Positions 23,212 to 31,198 of a DNA stretch of 64,000 nt are shown piece by piece. The notes under the pieces were generated by a model. That model was not told the DNA's origin and did no database searches. It worked only from the letters and a program-made list of their open reading frames with translations. The stretch lies in assembly GCA_002709955.1 (NCBI GenBank), contig PAQY01000013.1:124001-188000 (forward strand). The letters are read 5' to 3'. Each line of letters opens with the position of its first letter. The first letter of the stretch is position 1. The stretch is from Rhodospirillaceae bacterium (GTDB lineage: Bacteria > Pseudomonadota > Alphaproteobacteria > UBA8366 > Aestuariispiraceae). A program made the translations under genes and the position numbers.

Positions 23212-25641
23212 TTACCCCCGCATCCGCTCTGCCTTTGGATCGAACAGGGCTTCGGTGATCAGGGTGGCCGTATGGGGCACGCCTAAGATTTCGATCTCGA
23301 ACTTGCCACCCTCGATGATGCGTTCCTTGGGGATCATGCCAATCGCGACCGACTTGCGGGCCCAATGGGCATAGCCGCCGGACGTGACATAGCCGATGAC
23401 CTTGCCGTCCTGCCAGATCGGTTCGTCTGCGACGCAATCAGCGGATTCCGGGCTGTCTGGCACATCGACGACGAAGGTTGCCAGATGGTTGGCGGGTGGA
23501 TTCTCGCGCTCTGCAACGGCAACATCCCGACCAATGAAGTCGTTCTTTTTGAAATTGCAGAAGCGGTCCAGGCCGGTTTCGGCCGGGGTGAAGTCCGGGC
23601 GGAATTCCCGCAGCCAGGAGCCAAAACTCTTTTCCAGCCGCAGCGACATCATGGCCCGCATGCCAAAGGGTTTCAGGCCCAGATCGGCCCCGGCACTCTT
23701 TAAGGCTTCATACAGCGCAACCTGATGATCGCGATGGACATAGATTTCATAGCCCAGATCACCGGTATAGGTGACGCGGTTGACCAGGGCAGGGATCGGC
23801 CCGATTTCGATTGCCGTGCAGCTCAGGAACGGCATGGCAGTATTGGACGTGTCGCTGTCGGTGACGCGGGACAGCAATGCGCGGGCATTCGGTCCGGCGA
23901 TCTGGAAGCCGATCCGCTCCAGCGAGACATTGCGCAGGCTGACCGATCCATCTTCTGGCAGGTGCTGTTGGAACCAGTGCATATGGAAAGACTGGGCAGA
24001 GAAGGAGGCGGTCAATTGCACATCTTCTTCCCCCAGGCGCGCCATGGTGAAATCCCCGATGATCTTGCCCTTGGGCGACAGCATCGCGGTCAGGGCGATC
24101 TTGCCGACGGCAGGCACGCGGTTGGTCATGATATGGTTCAGCCAGGCCACGGCACCCGTGCCGGTGACCAGATATTTCCCGAAATTGTGGATCTCATTGA
24201 TGCCAACCGCTTCCCGCACGGCGCGGCATTCGGCCCCGATGGCGTCAAACGCGCTGGAACGGCGGAAGCTTGGCGTTTCAAACAGCGGTTCGCCTTCGGG
24301 TGCGAAATAGTTCACATGCTCCATGCCATAGCCGGAACCGAAGACCGCGCGTTCTGCCTTCCACAGGCCATAGGCGGGTGTGGTTTGCAGCGGGCGACCG
24401 ACCGGCAGTTCTTCATTGGGGTAGGAGATGGAGAAGCGCCGCTGATAATTCTCCGTCACTTTCATGCGGGTATAGGGCCGCGTGCAGTAATCGCCAAAGC
24501 GCGCGACATCCATGGCATAGACATTGCGGCTGGGCTCACCCTCTACCATCCATTCCGCCAGCGTCAGGCCAACACCGCCGCCCTGGCTGAAGCCCGCCAT
24601 CACGGCACAGGCGGACCAGTAATTGCGCAGGCCCGGCACCGGACCGACCAGGGGATTGCCGTCTGGCGCGAAGGTGAAGGGACCATTGATCACGGTCTTG
24701 ATCCCCGCCGTGCCCAGCACGGGATAGCGCTTGAACGCTGCGTCCAGGGGCTCTGAAATGCGGTCCAGATTGTTGTTCAGCAATTCATGGCCGAAATCCC
24801 ACGGCGTGCCATTGACGGCCCAGGGGTCACAGTCCTGCTCATAAATCCCGATCACCAGCCCGCGGCCTTCCTGGCGCAGATAGGTCTCGCCCGCCGGGTC
24901 CATGACATGGGGCAATTCGGTCGGGTGGTTATAGACTTCGGGAATGTCGTCGGTGACCAGATATTGGTGTTCCATCGGGTGCAGCGGCAGGAAGACGCCC
25001 GCCATCTGCCCGACCTCGCGCGCCCACAGGCCCGCCGCGTTGATCAGGTGTTCGCAGGTGACCGTGCCCTGTTCGGTGACCACATCCCAGCCGCCATCGG
25101 CGCGGGGATTGGTTTCCAGCACGCGGTTGCGCAGCACGATTTCTGCACCGGCCATGCGCGCCGCCTTGGCATAGGCATGGGTCGTGCCCGATGGGTCCAG
25201 ATGTCCGTCCAGCGGATCATACAGCCCGCCCAACACGCCCTCGACATTGGTAATCGGCGACAGTTTCTGGATTTCCTCCGGCCCGACAATTTCGGTGTCC
25301 AGACCCATATAGCGATGCTTGGCACGCTCCGCCTTCAGGTAATCCAGCCGGTCGCGGGTCGTGGCAATCGTAACCCCGCCGACATGGTGCAGGCCACAGG
25401 ACATGCCCGTGATTTCTTCCAATTCCTTATACAGGCGGATCGTATACCCCTGCAGGGCGGCCATATTGGTATCGGCATTCAGCGTATGAAACCCACCCGC
25501 CGCATGCCAGGTGGACCCCGAAGTCAGCTCAGACCGCTCAATCAGCAACAGGTCCGTCCAGCCCAGCTTGGTCAGGTGATACAGCACCGAACACCCAACA
25601 ACACCCCCACCAATAACGACAACCCGGACATGCGATTTCAT
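23212..25641 (-). CDS. Sarcosine/dimethylglycine dehydrogenase-like flavoprotein
   Basis: An 809-residue two-part enzyme. The N-terminal DAO domain has VVVIGGGVVGCSVLYHLTK (Rossmann) and SGSTWHAAGG, in which His46 is the residue covalently linked to FAD in dimethylglycine and sarcosine dehydrogenases. The C-terminal half is the GcvT/aminomethyltransferase domain that passes the methyl group to tetrahydrofolate (YTGDLGYEIYVHRDHQ and KKNDFIGRDVA). It oxidatively demethylates a methylated glycine or related amine and probably feeds electrons to ETF. The ETF-QO gene is 10 kb away. Exact substrate unproven. Confidence 0.9.
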   Translation of the reverse strand: MKSHVRVVVIGGGVVGCSVLYHLTKLGWTDLLLIERSELTSGSTWHAAGGFHTLNADTNMAALQGYTIRLYKELEEITGMSCGLHHVGGVTIATTRDRLDYLKAERAKHRYMGLDTEIVGPEEIQKLSPITNVEGVLGGLYDPLDGHLDPSGTTHAYAKAARMAGAEIVLRNRVLETNPRADGGWDVVTEQGTVTCEHLINAAGLWAREVGQMAGVFLPLHPMEHQYLVTDDIPEVYNHPTELPHVMDPAGETYLRQEGRGLVIGIYEQDCDPWAVNGTPWDFGHELLNNNLDRISEPLDAAFKRYPVLGTAGIKTVINGPFTFAPDGNPLVGPVPGLRNYWSACAVMAGFSQGGGVGLTLAEWMVEGEPSRNVYAMDVARFGDYCTRPYTRMKVTENYQRRFSISYPNEELPVGRPLQTTPAYGLWKAERAVFGSGYGMEHVNYFAPEGEPLFETPSFRRSSAFDAIGAECRAVREAVGINEIHNFGKYLVTGTGAVAWLNHIMTNRVPAVGKIALTAMLSPKGKIIGDFTMARLGEEDVQLTASFSAQSFHMHWFQQHLPEDGSVSLRNVSLERIGFQIAGPNARALLSRVTDSDTSNTAMPFLSCTAIEIGPIPALVNRVTYTGDLGYEIYVHRDHQVALYEALKSAGADLGLKPFGMRAMMSLRLEKSFGSWLREFRPDFTPAETGLDRFCNFKKNDFIGRDVAVAERENPPANHLATFVVDVPDSPESADCVADEPIWQDGKVIGYVTSGGYAHWARKSVAIGMIPKERIIEGGKFEIEILGVPHTATLITEALFDPKAERMRG

Positions 25642-25743
25642 GGAAAACCACCCTTTGCAACAGCGTCAAAATTTCAAAATCCGCCGCACTCTGCATCGGT
25701 TTTCTCGTTCGGGAAAGAGGGTTTTTGCTCAGACAAAATCAAT

Positions 25744-25751
25744 GCTATAAT
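25744..25751 (+). promoter_or_regulatory. Extended -10 promoter candidate
   Basis: TGCTATAAT (25743-25751) is an extended -10 element about 110 bp before the PAS-domain gene; a weak -35 (TTGCTC) lies 15 bp upstream. The intergenic region 25642-25862 holds no other recognisable feature. Confidence 0.35.
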
Positions 25752-25862
25752 TATTTTACTGTGATGATGCAGAGTTGATGAAAATCTCCCATCAATTAAA
25801 TTTTCTGGGCATGGATGTTGGTTCCTGATCGGGCCAACACATAGAACCTGAAAGCAAATTAG

Positions 25863-26381
25863 ATGTCAGACAGCGCTTTCTTGGTGGAAAGCACCCGGGT
25901 TTCCCAATTGGCGGATCCAGCGACAATGCGGATTCGGAGCTTGACACCTAAGCTTCGCCGTGGATTGGAGATATGGGACAGTCTTCGTGCGGATTTGCCA
26001 CGCCCCAACCGTGCGGATATCGACCCGCTGATTTTGCGGTCGATCCTGCCGAATGTCATGCTGTGGGAAATTGTGCCTGCTCAGAAGGGAAAAGAGTTCG
26101 TGGTTCTCATCGCGGGGGAAGACGCTGCGATGCGGCGTGGTGGGCGGTTCAAGGGCTATACCCTGATCGATTTTCACGCGGATCAGTACGAGCCGATCTG
26201 GAAGGAATTCGATCAGGTGCGCCGTACCGGTCAACTTCATTATTGTGAACGCAAGGCCCAATGGGTGAACTGCCCCTTTTACTATTTCTATCGCCTTCTC
26301 CTGCCAATCGGGACGCAGGATACCGTGACACATCTGCTCAGTGTGATCGAGTATGACAAGTTTGCTGTGCCCGGCCCTTAG
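25863..26381 (+). CDS. PAS-domain protein (PAS_5 family)
   Basis: A 172-residue single-domain protein. LEIWDSLRADLPRPNRADIDPLIL and LPNVMLWEIVP mark the DUF1330-unrelated PAS_5 family, in which PxRxDIDP is the hallmark; the C-terminal half (YYFYRLLLPIG...THLLSVIEY) completes a PAS-like beta-sheet. Such proteins are abundant in alphaproteobacteria and have no attached output domain, so the role is unknown. Its stop codon is one base from the truncated reductase tail on the other strand. Confidence 0.7.
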   Translation: MSDSAFLVESTRVSQLADPATMRIRSLTPKLRRGLEIWDSLRADLPRPNRADIDPLILRSILPNVMLWEIVPAQKGKEFVVLIAGEDAAMRRGGRFKGYTLIDFHADQYEPIWKEFDQVRRTGQLHYCERKAQWVNCPFYYFYRLLLPIGTQDTVTHLLSVIEYDKFAVPGP

Positions 26382-26382
26382 G

Positions 26383-26681
26383 TTACGAAACCCATCGCAT
26401 CAAAAACCCAACCACCTTCCGCGTCCGATCTGAAAACAGGCTGGGTGTGAAATAGCTGCCGGCTGTGCGTTTGGTGACTTCGGATAGGGTGGGATAGGGG
26501 GCGATCAAGCTGGCGAGGGTGCTCATTTTCTGGCGGTTTTGCACGGCCATGATCCAGGGCAGCAGCAGGTCTCCGGCATGGGCACCGACGAGGGTGCAGC
26601 CCAGCGCCCGGCCCTTTGTGTCGACGATTGCTTTGACCAGCCCGTCGGTGCGGCGTTGGCGCGGTCGCTGTTAGCAAAAAT
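26383..26681 (-). pseudogene. Displaced 3' end of the flavin disulfide-reductase gene
   Basis: A headless copy of the C-terminal ~95 codons of the gene at 28501-29934. Positions 26399-26657 align without gaps to 28514-28772 with 15 differences in 259 bp (about 94% identity by hand). It ends in its own tail, SLFSDRTRKVVGFLMRWVS, then TAA at 26383; the upstream end breaks into hipA after a small deletion and a stop. It is probably the original 3' end, cut off when the hipBA segment arrived. No start codon or function. Confidence 0.85.
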
Positions 26682-26691
26682 AGCAGTAAAA

Positions 26692-28002
26692 TTATTCCAA
26701 GCTGATCAATTGAGTTCTGAAAGTATTTTGCAGCCTGGATGCATCCCCTGAAGGCACGCCCGCAATTTTTGCATGTTTGGGCCATGCGCTGACCGCAGCA
26801 GCAATTTCTGCCAGGATTCTTTTTACTTTTGTTATTTTTATTCCGGCCATTTTTGCGAATGCCAGAAAGTCTTCGGGTGTGAAATCATCGTGTTTCCCAT
26901 TCAGGCTCATCTGATGTTGACTGGTCCACGCGCCATCCGGGTTATAGGAATAAGCAATGTCAAAGGCGGGCGCTAGGCGCCATGTCCCCGCGCGATCCAT
27001 CAGGAAGGCGATGTTCTTGACGTGATCGTCTTGGTTTCGGGTGATGACGTTAAAGAGGGCGCGGCGATATTGCTCTTCAATGCTGGGCATTGGGATACTG
27101 AGTAATTTTAGAGTTTGGATTGCTTGTTCGTAAGAGTAGGCACCGGCCATATTGAAATCGAAATGTTGCAGGGCGCACAGGCTCTGCATGTGAATTTTTT
27201 CACCTGATGTGGTTCGGTCAAATCGTTTGGTCATGAAATGCGCCCGCCCACCTTCCTCATGCAGGCGGCATGGCGTCATTTCGATTCCTGCCTGGCGGGC
27301 CATCAGGAAATAGGCATATTCAATACGTCCAAAACCTTGCGGATCCGCGATTTCCTTATCACGATTGCCGTCGATACCGTCGAATTTCATAATCCAGTAA
27401 CCGAATTCTGGATCGTTGGGGATCTGACCTGATCGGAATTCGCTAGTCTTTTCATTCCAGGCAAGTATTGCTTTCGCCCGGGCTCCGCCTGCGGATGTGC
27501 CGACACGCAGGATGTCTTCAATGGCGGATTGGTCATCAATGCCGTCGAATCGGCCGTTCAGGGTTCGGCGCGTGTCTAGGGCCTGATTGGCTAACTCAAC
27601 CAGTGCTTCGATTTGGACTGTTCTGCTGGTGTTCGAGACGGAGCCTCGGCTTGGCTGAAACTCTAACGCGCCCATGCCCCTGGACCCGGTGTAGCACAAG
27701 CGATCAACGGGATTGAAACTGGCGGCAGTTCGGTTCTCGCGCGCCAGCCAGGCATCGATCAGGGCGTTCCCGAATTTATCTGGCAAGCTGTCCGCCAGCA
27801 ATCCAGGCAGGCCTTTGAAGGTTTGTTGGTTCAGGTTTGGGAACTCATAGGGGGCGTCGCGCAAGGGCATGGTCAGGGGCGCGACCTCAATCCCACTTTT
27901 GGCAAAAGCCCCTGAATACTGGAAAACGCCGATCTGACGATCTTCCAACCAGGAGACAGCGCCGATCTCTGATCCCCATAGTAAAACCCGTGCGTCGGTC
28001 AT
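26692..28002 (-). CDS. hipA: HipA-type serine/threonine kinase toxin
   Basis: A 436-residue HipA kinase. The N-subdomain contains the LNQQTFKGLPGLLADSLPDKFGN block (key part GLLADSLPDKFGN), the Gly-rich loop GTSAGGARAKAI (169-180), and in the C-terminal lobe RNQDDHVKNIAF (catalytic Asp325, Mg-binding Asn330) and PAFDIAYSY (Asp348). HipA kinases phosphorylate translation components such as aminoacyl-tRNA synthetases and cause growth arrest; the target here is unknown. The start overlaps the hipB stop (27999-28002). It abuts the displaced reductase tail. Confidence 0.93.
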   Translation of the reverse strand: MTDARVLLWGSEIGAVSWLEDRQIGVFQYSGAFAKSGIEVAPLTMPLRDAPYEFPNLNQQTFKGLPGLLADSLPDKFGNALIDAWLARENRTAASFNPVDRLCYTGSRGMGALEFQPSRGSVSNTSRTVQIEALVELANQALDTRRTLNGRFDGIDDQSAIEDILRVGTSAGGARAKAILAWNEKTSEFRSGQIPNDPEFGYWIMKFDGIDGNRDKEIADPQGFGRIEYAYFLMARQAGIEMTPCRLHEEGGRAHFMTKRFDRTTSGEKIHMQSLCALQHFDFNMAGAYSYEQAIQTLKLLSIPMPSIEEQYRRALFNVITRNQDDHVKNIAFLMDRAGTWRLAPAFDIAYSYNPDGAWTSQHQMSLNGKHDDFTPEDFLAFAKMAGIKITKVKRILAEIAAAVSAWPKHAKIAGVPSGDASRLQNTFRTQLISLE

Positions 28003-28361
28003 TTTGTCGACCCGTCATCTGCCCAGGTCCAGGGCTCAGCCTCGGTTGGCTTTCGGCGCGCCCGCTGGCGCTGTTTTCCTTTGAATTGGACTCGTTCGAT
28101 GGGGCGCACTGTCGGATCAGGAATGAAGTTCTCTAAATGATGGTGAAGATTCAGGGCCAACATCACGCGAATGATGGTATCGAAGGAAACCCCACCTTCG
28201 CCTGTTGCAAGGCGGGTTAGCGTGCGTAAGGAAATGCTGGCCCGTTTCGCCAGTTCGGATTGGTTCATGTTCTGGCTGAGCCGAACCGCTTCCAGTCGGG
28301 CGCAGAGATAGGTTTCAATCTCTGCACTTGAGGCGATTTTAAAGTCAATTTTTTGCGTCAT
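27999..28361 (-). CDS. hipB: HipB-type XRE-family antitoxin/repressor
   Basis: A 120-residue protein with an HTH_3/XRE DNA-binding domain: LEAVRLSQNMNQSELAKRASISLRTLTRLATGEG spans about residues 23-56 (recognition helix around SLRTLTRLA). The C-terminal 40 residues are basic and Trp-containing (RARRKPTEAEPWTW) and probably contact HipA. It overlaps hipA by 4 bp, normal for the family. The AT-rich upstream region contains repeated ACGCGA/TCGCGT half-sites consistent with autorepression. Confidence 0.9.
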   Translation of the reverse strand: MTQKIDFKIASSAEIETYLCARLEAVRLSQNMNQSELAKRASISLRTLTRLATGEGGVSFDTIIRVMLALNLHHHLENFIPDPTVRPIERVQFKGKQRQRARRKPTEAEPWTWADDGSTK

Positions 28362-28394
28362 TTTTCGCGCTTTATAGATTTATTAAGAGATAAC

Positions 28395-28499
28395 ACGCGA
28401 ATTATAGCGTATAATAAAGTTACACAATACTAAAAAATATAATACGCGAAATATCGCGTTTTCTGGCGTTAAAATAACTTAAAACGTAAAATTTCGCGT
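28395..28499 (-). promoter_or_regulatory. hipBA promoter with three operator palindromes
   Basis: Three 16-bp sites share the pattern ACGCGA-N4-TCGCGT: 28395-28410 (one mismatch), 28444-28459 (perfect) and 28484-28499 (two mismatches). Their centres are 49 and 40 bp apart. A TATAAT -10 for hipB (28401-28406, minus strand) lies inside the first site. Spaced identical operators are known for HipB autoregulation; the site sequence is read directly here. The third site ends two bases before the stop codon of the reductase gene. Confidence 0.7.
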
Positions 28500-28500
28500 T

Positions 28501-29934
28501 TTATATTAATTTAATCAAAAACCGCACTACCTTCCGCGTCCGCTCTGAAAACAGGCTGGGCGTGAAATAGCTGCCTGCTGTGCGTTTGGTGACTTCGGAC
28601 AGGGTGGGGTAGGGGGCGATCAGGCTGGCGAGGTGGCTCATTTTCTGGCGGTTTTGCACGGCCATGATCCAGGGCAGCAGCAGGTCGCCTGCATGGGCGC
28701 CGACGAGGGTGCAGCCGAGCGCCCGGCCCTTTGTGTCGACGATTGCTTTGACCAGCCCGTCGGTGCGGCGTTCGGCCTGGGCACGGTCGTTTTCGGCAAA
28801 ATGCCAGCGCAGGACCTTATAGTTTCCAGCCCCCAGTTTCTTTTCCGCCTGGGCCTCGGTCAGGCCAACCTGGGCGATTTCGGGGTCGGTATAGGTGACC
28901 CAGGGGACCGCAGTGTGGTCCACTTTGGTCCAGAACATCTTAAACAGCATCTGGCGGATGACGATGCCCGCGTCATAGCCTGCCATATGGGTAAATTGCA
29001 GCCCGCCCGTCACGTCGCCAATGGCAAAGATGCGGCGGTTGCTGGTTTTCAGATGGGCATCGACGGTAACGGCCCCGCGCTCCGTCTTAACGCCTGCCTT
29101 GTCCAGGTCCAGACCGGCGGTATTGGCGCGGCGGCCCACAGCGACCAGAAGATGGCTGCCGGTAATCACGTCCTGCTTGCCATCCTTTTCCACCGTGGCG
29201 GAAATGCCGGTATCGGTGGGGGCGACGCTTTTCAGCGCAGTCTCCTCGCGGATATCCAGACCTTCGGCGCGTAGTCTCTCCAGCACCAGGGCGGTGGCTT
29301 CGGGATCATCCTTGGCCAGGGCCTTTGCCATTTCGATGACGGTGACCTTGCACCCCAGGCGGCGATGGGCCAGGGCCATTTCCATGCCGATGGGCCCGCC
29401 GCCGATGACCAGCAGGTGGTCGATGGGCTGGTCATTGTCAAAGATGGTTTCATTGGTCCAATAGGGTGTCCTGTCCAGCCCATCGATGGGCGGAACGAAG
29501 GCGGTGGAGCCGGTGGCGATGACAAAGTATTTCGCCTGGATTTTTGTATCGCCTGCCTGAACCTCCGCCGGGCCTGTGAAACGGCCAGGCTGCTGTATCA
29601 CCGTCACGCCCAGGCCCTCAAAACGCTCAACAGAATCATTGGGTTCGATTGCGGCAATCACGCCTTTGACATGGGTGCGAACTTTTTTCCAGTCGACCTT
29701 GGGGGTGACGGGCTCGACCCCAAAAATGTCAGAATGGCGCTGGACATGGGCGGCATGACCGGCGGCCAGCAATGCCTTGGACGGCACACAGCCAAAATTC
29801 AGGCAATCGCCCCCCATTAAGCCCTTTTCGATTAGGACCACGCGGGCGCCCATCTGGGCAGCACCGGCTGCGACGCTCAACCCGCCAGAGCCTGCGCCGA
29901 TAATGCAGATATCGGTCTTGATCGTGCCCGTCAT
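28501..29934 (-). CDS. Mercuric-reductase/dihydrolipoamide-dehydrogenase-like flavoprotein
   Basis: A 477-residue class I pyridine-nucleotide disulfide oxidoreductase. CIIGAGSGGLSVAAGAA binds FAD, GGDCLNFGCVPSK has the redox pair Cys44/Cys49, VIGGGPIGMEMA binds NAD(P)H and FAIGDVTGG binds FAD. The C-terminal interface has APYPTLSE rather than the HxHPTLSE His-Glu dyad of true dihydrolipoamide dehydrogenase, and there is no MerA heavy-metal domain, so substrate is unknown. The last ~86 codons are duplicated beyond hipA, and the final codons (…RFLIKLI) are AT-rich, matching the hipBA segment. Confidence 0.88.
   Translation of the reverse strand: MTGTIKTDICIIGAGSGGLSVAAGAAQMGARVVLIEKGLMGGDCLNFGCVPSKALLAAGHAAHVQRHSDIFGVEPVTPKVDWKKVRTHVKGVIAAIEPNDSVERFEGLGVTVIQQPGRFTGPAEVQAGDTKIQAKYFVIATGSTAFVPPIDGLDRTPYWTNETIFDNDQPIDHLLVIGGGPIGMEMALAHRRLGCKVTVIEMAKALAKDDPEATALVLERLRAEGLDIREETALKSVAPTDTGISATVEKDGKQDVITGSHLLVAVGRRANTAGLDLDKAGVKTERGAVTVDAHLKTSNRRIFAIGDVTGGLQFTHMAGYDAGIVIRQMLFKMFWTKVDHTAVPWVTYTDPEIAQVGLTEAQAEKKLGAGNYKVLRWHFAENDRAQAERRTDGLVKAIVDTKGRALGCTLVGAHAGDLLLPWIMAVQNRQKMSHLASLIAPYPTLSEVTKRTAGSYFTPSLFSERTRKVVRFLIKLI
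28514..28772 (-). repeat. Right copy of 259-bp direct repeat
   Basis: Partner of 26399-26657, gap-free, with 15 mismatches. It forms the 3' end of the intact reductase gene and marks the right boundary of the hipBA insertion. Similarity falls off sharply on both sides. Confidence 0.85.
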
Positions 29935-30040
29935 AGTCTGTTCCCCATAAAGGCGTTCGTGCTGATGTGAAACAAGGTGGCGATAAGGCCACCTGTTTTG
30001 CGATACACATCATCTCACGTTGCCGTGACGAGACTCGATA

Positions 30041-30985
30041 TCATGGCTTTGGGAAAATCCCTAATGCCCGATTGCTGATTTGGGTTGGGCGGTGGGGGGT
30101 GATCGGATTTGATTTAAATAGCCATCCGCGCCTGGCGAATTCTGCCCGCAGCAGGGATGTTACAACCGCTGCGACAATACCGCCCGCGATCACGTCGCTT
30201 AGGTAATGGGCATTCACCACGACCCGGCACAGGGCGATGCTGGCGGCGATTGTCATGGCTGGATAGATCAGGCGCGGCCACAGAAAGGCGATGACAAAGG
30301 CAACGGTAAAGGCGGTTGTGGCATGGCCAGACGGGAAGGATTGATAGGAGGATGTGAAACCAATGGGGTCGATGCCATACCAGTCTTCGGTCAGCAGGAC
30401 CCTTGGTCTGGCGCGCCCGATCAGCATTTTAAACACTATTGCCGCGATGCCGCTGAGTGCGATGGCGCTGAAGGCAAAGCCGATATAGAGCCCGATCTGT
30501 TTGCAAGCCGGGCGCACGGTCTGTGTCTTATCCCACAGGCCAAGCCCGGTCAGGATCAATCCTACAATGCCAAGGGGATAGAGATAATAGGCGGAATCCC
30601 CGAAATCCCCCAATTGATGAAACATCCGTCTTTCCGATGGGGCGATCTGGGACAAGGCCTGGGCCAGTGGCGCATCCAGAAATAGGATGAACAGCGGAAG
30701 CGATGTCGTCGCCGCCTGTAGTCCCGCGATCCAGGTCGCCTGATGGTCCGGGGCGATTGTGGCGTGAAACCGTTGTTGTAACAGCACCGCTGTAATTGTC
30801 ATAACGGCCAGAACGGACAGTCCCAGGAACAGAAACCCGGTCAGGAAGGCGATGATCCAAATCAGCATCGCCAGGGCCACAAGCCCAAGTGCCGCAATCG
30901 CGACGCCCCCTGCAGACGCGAAGGACTGGCGGGTCTCAGCTGTGGGTATGACATCCTTCGACGGCATGCCGATCCTTCCAATCAC
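30041..30985 (-). CDS. PAP2-family phosphatase
   Basis: A 314-residue membrane protein with about six helices and the three-part phosphatidic-acid phosphatase signature: KMLIGRARP, SFPSGHATT and RVVVNAHYLSDV with the catalytic His residues. Members dephosphorylate undecaprenyl pyrophosphate, phosphatidate or lipid A at the periplasmic face. The first ~65 residues carry a cytoplasmic start and two extra helices. It is divergent from a GT39-type transferase, a pairing often seen with lipid-linked sugar or lipid A modification, though that link is inference. Confidence 0.88.
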   Translation of the reverse strand: MIGRIGMPSKDVIPTAETRQSFASAGGVAIAALGLVALAMLIWIIAFLTGFLFLGLSVLAVMTITAVLLQQRFHATIAPDHQATWIAGLQAATTSLPLFILFLDAPLAQALSQIAPSERRMFHQLGDFGDSAYYLYPLGIVGLILTGLGLWDKTQTVRPACKQIGLYIGFAFSAIALSGIAAIVFKMLIGRARPRVLLTEDWYGIDPIGFTSSYQSFPSGHATTAFTVAFVIAFLWPRLIYPAMTIAASIALCRVVVNAHYLSDVIAGGIVAAVVTSLLRAEFARRGWLFKSNPITPHRPTQISNRALGIFPKP

Positions 30986-31198
30986 AGGGACAGTGAGTCG
31001 CCAACGGGTATCCTTTCGTTTCTACAGTTTTGATATGAATGATGGGTGTCATCTGGATGAAGGCCTTAGGGCACTTTTATGGCATGGATGGGCCAGGGAC
31101 TGTTTTTTAAGGAAAATCGCAGAGGGCATCACAGATCGGTCATAAGGACGCGTTAGGGTGCCCAAAAGTATGCCGCTTGATCGGATTGATTTTTTGAT

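Larger units (their letters stand above)
26682..28500. mobile_element. hipBA insertion between duplicated gene ends
   Basis: About 1.8 kb holding hipB, hipA and an AT-rich regulatory region, flanked by direct copies of the 3' end of a reductase gene. The right copy is fused in frame to the intact reductase and the left copy is the orphan. No integrase or transposase is present. The 6% divergence between the copies suggests that the segment came from a related genome carrying its own version of the 3' end, by homologous recombination or single-crossover integration of a circle. Confidence 0.7.

Noticed and set aside
26378-26785. 135-codon minus-strand frame beginning MAQTCKNCGRAF
   Set aside because: It reads the displaced reductase tail and the hipA 3' end in the wrong frame; the true remnant is in another frame.
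26682-28500. Transposon explanation for the hipBA segment
   Set aside because: No terminal inverted repeats, transposase or short target duplication; the 259-bp flanking repeat fits recombination within the reductase gene instead.
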